Origin: Marinomonas foliarum
Lineage (GTDB): Bacteria > Pseudomonadota > Gammaproteobacteria > Pseudomonadales > Marinomonadaceae
Assembly: GCF_003337275.1 (NCBI RefSeq)
Contig: NZ_QPJQ01000003.1
Coordinates: forward strand, 124,001 to 188,000
DNA length: 64,000 bases
Direction of reading: 5' to 3'
The position numbers and the translations under genes were made by a program. Shown here one piece after another: positions 58,183-64,000 of this stretch (its first letter is position 1; each line of letters opens with the position of its first letter). The notes below the pieces were generated by a model that saw nothing but the letters and a program-made list of their open reading frames with translations, searched no databases and was not told the DNA's origin.

Positions 58183-58958
58183 TGGCAATACATCCAACTA
58201 CTTTAATCGATTCGAAAGCAGAGATTGACTCCAGTGTGGATATCGGTCCTTTTTGTGTGATCGGACCGAATGTAAAAATTGGAGCTGGTAGTGTTATTAA
58301 ATCGCACGTTGTGATTAATGGTCATACAACGATTGGTTCTAATAATGAAATTTACCAGTTTGCTTCTGTTGGAGAAGCAAACCAAGATAAAAAGTATAAG
58401 GGTGAGCCGACACAACTTATCGTGGGCGATAACAATGTGATTCGTGAAAATGCCACCATCCACCGTGGAACGGTCCAAGATAACGGTATCACAGTCATTG
58501 GAAGCCATAACTTGTTCATGGCAAGTACACATGTCGGTCATGATTGTGTTGTGGGCGATAACAACATTTTAGCGAATTTTGCTGCCTTAGCAGGGCATGT
58601 CACGGTAGGAGATAATGTCATTCTTGGCGGTTACACTGGCATTCACCAGTTTTGCCAAGTGAATTCCTACAGTATGTGTGGCATGGGTTCTATGGTGTCC
58701 AAAGATATACCAAGGTATGTCATGGTATCAGGTAGTCCGGCGAAAGCTCATGGAATGAACTTTGAAGGCATGCGTCGTCGTGGCGTAGCCCCAGAAACTA
58801 TTCGAGCATTGCGTGCTGCCTATAAAATGGTGTATTTGAAAGGCTTAACCCTTGAAGTTGCATTATTAGAGCTTGAGAAAGGGGAGTTGTCTCTGATTCC
58901 TGAAGTCACCGAGTTCATATTGTCAATTCGGAATTCAAAACGTGGAATAGTCCGATAG
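58182..58958 (+). CDS. lpxA: UDP-N-acetylglucosamine acyltransferase
   Basis: A 258-residue enzyme starting lipid A synthesis. It is nearly all left-handed beta-helix from residue 1 to about 190, with the catalytic His in ASTHVGHDC near 125 and QFASVGEANQDKKY, then a helical C-terminal domain. Translation starts at GTG 58182, sharing one base with the fabZ stop, with AGGAAG six bases before. A strong terminator follows. Confidence 0.97.
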   Translation: MAIHPTTLIDSKAEIDSSVDIGPFCVIGPNVKIGAGSVIKSHVVINGHTTIGSNNEIYQFASVGEANQDKKYKGEPTQLIVGDNNVIRENATIHRGTVQDNGITVIGSHNLFMASTHVGHDCVVGDNNILANFAALAGHVTVGDNVILGGYTGIHQFCQVNSYSMCGMGSMVSKDIPRYVMVSGSPAKAHGMNFEGMRRRGVAPETIRALRAAYKMVYLKGLTLEVALLELEKGELSLIPEVTEFILSIRNSKRGIVR

Positions 58959-58975
58959 ACGCCATGTATTAAAAG

Positions 58976-59004
58976 AAAACCCCGGACAGTTTCGGGGTTT
59001 TTTT
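58976..59004 (+). terminator. Rho-independent terminator after lpxA
   Basis: AAAACCCCG pairs with CGGGGTTTT around a short loop and is followed by further Ts. lpxB begins about 20 bases later, so this could act as an internal attenuator of the lpx operon. Confidence 0.85.
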
Positions 59005-59023
59005 ATTGTTAGAGGTTGTGAAA

Positions 59024-60181
59024 ATGCAAGTAACGTCTGCAACGCGTTATGTGTTGGTCGCTGGTGAAGCGTCTGGTGATATCTTAGGGGCAAATTTAAT
59101 TGCTCATTTAAAACTATTACAGCCCAACGCTACTTTTGAGGGAATTGGTGGCCCCTTAATGGAGGCGGAAGGTTTTAAAAGTATGGTACCTATGGACCGA
59201 TTATCCGTAATGGGGTTGGTTGAGGTATTAGGGCGCTTAAGAGAGCTGTTAGGAATTCGTAAGCGTTTGTATGAAGATTGCTTAGCGAATCCACCAACAG
59301 CCTTTATTGGTATAGACTCTCCTGATTTTAATATGCCGTTGGCTAAAAAGCTTAAGCATGCGGGGATTTCAACCGTTCATTATGTTAGTCCATCAGTCTG
59401 GGCGTGGCGTCAAAAACGAATTTTTAATATCAAAAAATCTGTCGACCTTATGTTGGCACTTTTTCCGTTCGAATTGCCAATTTATCATGAGCACAATATT
59501 CCAGTGGTCTGTGTTGGTCATACACTAGCCGATGATATTCCATTAGAAAGTGATGCTTTAGATGCAAGGCGAACGCTTAATTTAGCGGAAGTTTCTGGCC
59601 CTGTGTTTGGCATTTTGCCAGGATCGCGAGAGGGTGAGGTTTCAAGATTAGCGCCGCTTTTTATAGAAACAATGAAGCAAATTAAACAGCACCAGCCTGA
59701 AGCAACTTTTTTAATACCCGCCGCCAACCAAGAGCGGCGCTTACAAATTGAAAAAATTCTTCATGAGGCAAACGCAGAGGCGATTCTTGTTGATGGCAAA
59801 TCTCGTGTCGTGATGGCTGCGTCAGACGCTATTTTATTGGCATCTGGTACTGCGGCTCTGGAAGCTATGTTAGTCAAGCGCCCTATGGTTGTTTCATATC
59901 GAGTGAATAAATTGACCTTTGCTATTATGTCTAGAATGATAAAGGTGCCATATGTTTCCTTGCCTAATTTATTGGCCAATGAAACCTTAGTGCCTGAATT
60001 GTTACAAGACGAAGCAACACCAGATAACTTGGCAGTTCGTTTGGTGCAAACTTGGAAGTCTTTTATCACGGATCAGTCTATTCAAGATAAATACCTTCAG
60101 TTACATAAAATGTTGCGTAAAAATGCAGGTGAAAAAGCGGCAGAAGCTATTGTTGCGATGCTTGAGAGTAAAGGAAAGTAA
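59024..60181 (+). CDS. lpxB: lipid-A-disaccharide synthase
   Basis: A 385-residue GT19 glycosyltransferase joining UDP-diacylglucosamine and lipid X. Conserved features are [15 protein letters not shown] at the start, [40 protein letters not shown] and [12 protein letters not shown] start at ATG 59024 with AGAGG eight bases upstream; an earlier TTG at 59006 is on the wrong side of that site. The stop overlaps the rnhB ATG by one base. Confidence 0.97.
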   Translation: MQVTSATRYVLVAGEASGDILGANLIAHLKLLQPNATFEGIGGPLMEAEGFKSMVPMDRLSVMGLVEVLGRLRELLGIRKRLYEDCLANPPTAFIGIDSPDFNMPLAKKLKHAGISTVHYVSPSVWAWRQKRIFNIKKSVDLMLALFPFELPIYHEHNIPVVCVGHTLADDIPLESDALDARRTLNLAEVSGPVFGILPGSREGEVSRLAPLFIETMKQIKQHQPEATFLIPAANQERRLQIEKILHEANAEAILVDGKSRVVMAASDAILLASGTAALEAMLVKRPMVVSYRVNKLTFAIMSRMIKVPYVSLPNLLANETLVPELLQDEATPDNLAVRLVQTWKSFITDQSIQDKYLQLHKMLRKNAGEKAAEAIVAMLESKGK

Positions 60182-60780
60182 TGGAACCTTTTGTTAGTCA
60201 GGTATATTTTGGTGATTTGTTAGCTGGTACTGATGAGGCTGGGCGAGGTCCGTTAGCTGGAGAGGTTGTTGCGGCAGCAGTGATTCTAGACCCTACTTGT
60301 CCTATCCTTGGTCTTGCGGACTCTAAAAAGTTGACAGAGAAAAAGCGTGAAGCTCTGTATGCCGAAATAATAGACAAAGCTTTAGCTTACGGTATTGCCA
60401 GCGCATCAATAGAAGAAATAGATGAGATAAATATTTTACATGCCAGTATGTTGGCAATGTCTAGAGCGGTGTCGCTTCTTTCTGTTAAGCCCGAGCATGT
60501 ATTAGTAGATGGTAATCGTATTCCGCCTAATTTACCGTGCTCTGCTGAAGCCGTTGTTAAAGGTGATGCTCGTCAAGCGGCTATTTCAGCCGCCTCAATA
60601 TTGGCGAAGGTGACCCGAGATCGAGATATTATAAAAGCTGCAGATACATATCCTGCATATGGCTTTGAGAAGCACAAAGGTTACCCAACAGCTCAACACC
60701 TTGAAGCAATCCGTTTGTATGGTATTACGCCAATACATAGACGCAGCTTTGGTCCAGTTAAAAAGATTTTAGAAGGATAA
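60181..60780 (+). CDS. rnhB: ribonuclease HII
   Basis: A 199-residue RNase HII removing ribonucleotides and RNA primers from DNA. Catalytic acids are D18 and E19 in [15 protein letters not shown], with a further Asp in VLVDGNRIP near 110; [10 protein letters not shown] and [11 protein letters not shown] follow. It overlaps lpxB by one base and precedes dnaE by four, a conserved lpxB-rnhB-dnaE arrangement. Confidence 0.97.
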   Translation: MEPFVSQVYFGDLLAGTDEAGRGPLAGEVVAAAVILDPTCPILGLADSKKLTEKKREALYAEIIDKALAYGIASASIEEIDEINILHASMLAMSRAVSLLSVKPEHVLVDGNRIPPNLPCSAEAVVKGDARQAAISAASILAKVTRDRDIIKAADTYPAYGFEKHKGYPTAQHLEAIRLYGITPIHRRSFGPVKKILEG

Positions 60781-60784
60781 TATT

Positions 60785-63700
60785 TTGTCCACATCGTTTA
60801 TACATCTTCGAGTGCATACAGAGTTTTCATTAGTCGATGGACTGGTGAAAATCAAAGGGCTGCTTGGTACAACTGAATTCATGTCCATGCCTGCTGTCGC
60901 CATTACGGATGAGAATAATCTGTGTGGCTTCGTTCGTTTCTACAAAGGCGCAATGGAAAAAGGCATCAAACCAATTTGTGGTGCCGACGTCGTGGTTGAT
61001 GAAGATGAGTATGTAGATTCTCGCTATCGATTTACCCTATTGGCCACGTCAAATAAAGGCTACAAAAATATCATAGCCATTATTTCGAAAGGCTATCAAT
61101 TAGGGCAAGTAGAAGGTCGTCCTATTGTTCAGCGAGAATGGATAGAAGAACATAGCGAAGATGTTATTGCTCTATCTGGTGCAGGTTTTGGCGATATCGG
61201 CTACTTGTTGCAAAAGGGGCGAAATGAACAAGCCAAAAAACGCCTAGCACATTGGATGTCAGTATTTCCTGATCGTTTTTATGTTGAGTTACAGAGAACT
61301 AGTCGTCCTGGTGAAGAGACCTACATACATACCGTCGTTCCTCTTGCTAGTGAGCTAGGTTGCCCTGTTGTGGCGACGAATGATGTTCGCTTTTTAAAGC
61401 GAGAGAACTTTGATGCTCATGAAGCTCGAGTTTGTATTCATGATGGCGTTACGATTGATGACCCACGTCGTAGGCGTCGTTACTCTGAAGAGCAGTATTT
61501 TAAAACGCCTGAAGAAATGGCGGAGTTGTTTCAAGATATTCCAGAGGCATTGGAAAATACCGTCGAGATTGCAAAACGTTGTAGCGTAGATGTATTACTT
61601 GGTGAGTATTTTTTGCCGGATTATCCTGTGCCTGAAGGCATGACGATGGAGGCGTTCTTTAGCAAGCTTTCTTATGATGGTTTGATAGAGCGTTTTAATT
61701 TCCTCACTAAAAAATACGGTGAACGTATTGAAAAACGTCGCCAAGAATATTGGGATCGTTTGGATTTCGAGTTAACTATTATCAACCAAATGGGCTTTCC
61801 TGGGTATTTCCTGATCGTAATGGACTTTATCCAGTGGGCCAAAGATAACGATATTCCAGTTGGCCCTGGGCGAGGTTCTGGTGCGGGCTCTTTAGTGGCT
61901 TATGCGTTGAAGATTACTGACCTTGATCCACTTGAATACGATCTACTTTTCGAACGATTCCTGAACCCAGAGCGGGTATCCATGCCTGACTTTGATATTG
62001 ACTTCTGCATGGATAACCGTGACCGAGTGATTGATTACGTATCACGTACTTATGGGCGTGATGCGGTGTCTCAAATCATTACTTTTGGTGCCATGGCAGC
62101 GAAAGCCGTGGTTCGAGATGTCGCAAGGGTGCAAGGCAAACCTTATAGCTTGGGGGATAAATTATCTAAGCTGATTCCTTTTGAAATCGGCATGACCCTT
62201 AAAAAGGCTTTGGAAGAAGAGCCTGCATTGCCTGAGTTTATCTCGGGTGATGAAGACGCAGCTGAAGTCATGGAAATGGCAATCTCTCTAGAAGGTGTGG
62301 TGCGTAACTTTGGTAAGCACGCTGGTGGCGTGGTAATCGCACCAACTAAACTGATCGATTTTGCTCCGCTCTATTGTGAAGAAGATGGCTCAGGTCTGGT
62401 TACCCAGTACGATAAAAATGACGTTGAAGAAGCTGGCTTAGTAAAATTCGACTTCTTGGGTCTTAAAACCTTAACCGTTGTCGATTGGGCTGTTAAAAAC
62501 ATTGATACCATCAATGCGCTAGAGGGCAAGCCACCGCTCGATATATCTTTAATCGACCTAGAAGATAAATCAACATATGACTTACTGAAACGAGCTGAAA
62601 CCACCGCGGTATTTCAGCTGGAATCTCGTGGTATGAAAGAGTTGATTAAAAAGCTTTTGCCATCGCGCTTTGAAGATATTATCGCCTTGGTGGCCTTGTA
62701 CCGTCCGGGACCTTTGGGGTCTGGCATGGTGGATGATTTTATCAACCGTAAGCATGGTCGTGCTGAATTGGCTTTCCCTCACCCTGATTATCAGCATCAA
62801 GATTTGATTCCGGTATTGGAGCCAACCTACGGCATTATCTTGTATCAAGAGCAGGTAATGCAGATTGCTCAGGTGTTGGCTAAATTCTCACTTGGTGGTG
62901 CCGATTTGTTACGTCGTGCCATGGGTAAGAAAAAAGCCGAAGTTATGGCTGAGCAGCGTTTGATCTTTATGGAAGGCGCTCTTAAAAACAACGTTGATAA
63001 AGACTTGTCAGGTAACATCTTTGACCTGATGGAAAAGTTCGCAGGGTATGGTTTTAACAAATCTCACTCAGCGGCATATGCATTGGTTTCGTATCAAACC
63101 GCTTGGTTGAAGAATCATTATCCGGCCCCATTTATGGCGGCAGTATTGTCTGCAGATATGCAGAACACAGACAAGATAGTTATCTTCATCGAAGAATGCC
63201 GATCTATGTCATTGGCTTTAGAGCTGCCGAACGTGAATGAGTCGGTTTATAAATTTACCGTTAATCCGAAAGGCGCCATTGTATATGGTCTTGGGGCCAT
63301 TAAAGGTGTAGGTGAAGGTCCGATTGAGGCGATTGTAGAAGCACGCAAAGAAGGACCGTTTGAGCATATTTTTGATTTCTGCCAGCGTGTTGGGAAGAGA
63401 GTGAATAAGCGTGTTATGGAAGCCTTGGTGCGTTCCGGTGCGTTTGACACTATCGGGCCGAATCGTGCAACCTTGTTTGCCTGTATTGATGAAGCGCTTA
63501 AGAGAGCGGTACAAGATGCTAAGAACCAAGACGCCGGCATGATGGATTTGTTTGGTATTGCGGTAGAAGAAAATACGGAGGACGCTTATAAGGAAATAGG
63601 TATTCAACATGAATGGCCACCGCGTCAGCGACTTGATGGTGAGAAAGATACGTTAGGGTTATATGTTACAGGTCACCCCATTGATGAGTATGAAAAAGAG

Positions 63701-64000
63701 ATACGTCGCTTTGTTCGCTCTAAGATAGTCGACCTGCAACCTAAGCGTGGCGATACTCAAGTGATGGCGGGTCTGATCGTAGACTTGCGGATTACCAAGA
63801 GTAAAAAAGGTGGTAACATCGCCTTTGTCACGTTAGATGACCGTTCTGCCCGTATTGAAGTGACTGTTTTTCCTGATAATTACGAATCGTTTAGAGATGT
63901 CATTGTAAAAGATGAAGTTGTCGTGGTTGAAGGTGAAATTACTGTTGATGAGTTCAGAGGAGGGCAAAAGGTTATTGCGCGTAACATCCTCGATATTGCT
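60785..64000 (+). CDS. dnaE: DNA polymerase III alpha subunit (3' end outside window)
   Basis: An uninterrupted frame from TTG 60785 to the window edge encodes the first 1072 residues of the replicative polymerase, about 90 percent of the usual length. The N-terminal PHP domain opens FIHLRVHTEFSLVDGL; the palm has GPGRGSGAGSLVAY and the catalytic pair in PDFDIDFCMDNRDRV near residue 400; finger segments and GYGFNKSHSAAYALVSYQTAWLK follow. The window ends inside the OB-fold region (RGGQKVIARNILDIA). AAGGA lies about eight bases before the TTG. Confidence 0.98.
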   Translation, partial: MSTSFIHLRVHTEFSLVDGLVKIKGLLGTTEFMSMPAVAITDENNLCGFVRFYKGAMEKGIKPICGADVVVDEDEYVDSRYRFTLLATSNKGYKNIIAIISKGYQLGQVEGRPIVQREWIEEHSEDVIALSGAGFGDIGYLLQKGRNEQAKKRLAHWMSVFPDRFYVELQRTSRPGEETYIHTVVPLASELGCPVVATNDVRFLKRENFDAHEARVCIHDGVTIDDPRRRRRYSEEQYFKTPEEMAELFQDIPEALENTVEIAKRCSVDVLLGEYFLPDYPVPEGMTMEAFFSKLSYDGLIERFNFLTKKYGERIEKRRQEYWDRLDFELTIINQMGFPGYFLIVMDFIQWAKDNDIPVGPGRGSGAGSLVAYALKITDLDPLEYDLLFERFLNPERVSMPDFDIDFCMDNRDRVIDYVSRTYGRDAVSQIITFGAMAAKAVVRDVARVQGKPYSLGDKLSKLIPFEIGMTLKKALEEEPALPEFISGDEDAAEVMEMAISLEGVVRNFGKHAGGVVIAPTKLIDFAPLYCEEDGSGLVTQYDKNDVEEAGLVKFDFLGLKTLTVVDWAVKNIDTINALEGKPPLDISLIDLEDKSTYDLLKRAETTAVFQLESRGMKELIKKLLPSRFEDIIALVALYRPGPLGSGMVDDFINRKHGRAELAFPHPDYQHQDLIPVLEPTYGIILYQEQVMQIAQVLAKFSLGGADLLRRAMGKKKAEVMAEQRLIFMEGALKNNVDKDLSGNIFDLMEKFAGYGFNKSHSAAYALVSYQTAWLKNHYPAPFMAAVLSADMQNTDKIVIFIEECRSMSLALELPNVNESVYKFTVNPKGAIVYGLGAIKGVGEGPIEAIVEARKEGPFEHIFDFCQRVGKRVNKRVMEALVRSGAFDTIGPNRATLFACIDEALKRAVQDAKNQDAGMMDLFGIAVEENTEDAYKEIGIQHEWPPRQRLDGEKDTLGLYVTGHPIDEYEKEIRRFVRSKIVDLQPKRGDTQVMAGLIVDLRITKSKKGGNIAFVTLDDRSARIEVTVFPDNYESFRDVIVKDEVVVVEGEITVDEFRGGQKVIARNILDIA

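Overview
The window is a gene-dense, slightly AT-rich stretch of a gammaproteobacterial chromosome. Gene content and order suggest a marine Oceanospirillales-type organism, most like Marinomonas. That placement is inference from synteny (lepA-lepB-rnc-era-recO, barA next to cysM-rlmD-relA-mazG, map-glnD-dapC-dapD facing rpsB-tsf-pyrH-frr-uppS-cdsA-dxr-rseP-bamA-skp-lpxD-fabZ-lpxA-lpxB-rnhB-dnaE) and from protein style; no marker search was possible. No rRNA, tRNA, insertion sequence, prophage or CRISPR array was seen.

Layout. 1-8.1 kb is the most accessory part: the end of an unidentified gene, an MgtC-like membrane protein, a GNAT acetyltransferase, a membrane diguanylate cyclase, a CsgI/UPF0319-type periplasmic protein, an EamA exporter, OmpW behind an FNR/Anr-like box, an HD hydrolase, a decayed molybdate transporter locus (modC, modB and a modA stub, all broken) and a small Rieske protein. 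8.3-14.7 kb holds PBP1b, a periplasmic solute-binding protein with a tandem repeat upstream, and the divergent glycogen genes glgA and glgC. 14.7-21.2 kb carries riboflavin synthase and the lepA-lepB-rnc-era-recO-acpS cluster, without the pdxJ that often sits before acpS. 21.2-29.8 kb holds BarA, a small lipoprotein and cysM-rlmD-relA-mazG. 29.9-37.4 kb holds ppc, adk, tsaB, uppP, rsmJ, slyX, a membrane-anchored cold-shock protein and tpx.

37.5-46.3 kb is almost entirely on the minus strand: panD, two unrecognised small genes, dapE, a YffB/ArsC-like protein, dapD, dapC, glnD and map. A small lipoprotein gene on the plus strand interrupts it. The dap genes form the succinylase branch of lysine/diaminopimelate synthesis, which with PBP1b and UppP feeds peptidoglycan. 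46.3 kb to the right edge is one long plus-strand run: translation (rpsB, tsf, frr), nucleotide supply (pyrH), isoprenoid and phospholipid synthesis (dxr, uppS, cdsA), envelope stress and outer-membrane assembly (rseP, bamA, skp), lipid A synthesis (lpxD, fabZ, lpxA, lpxB), then rnhB and dnaE, which runs off the window.

I found no convincing new multi-gene system. The best second-look items are the mod locus, caught in the middle of deletion and decay; perfect inverted repeats at the map stop codon and between dapD and yffB; a possible 51-codon gene opposite ribE; the membrane-tethered cold-shock protein; and the two orphan genes between panD and dapE.
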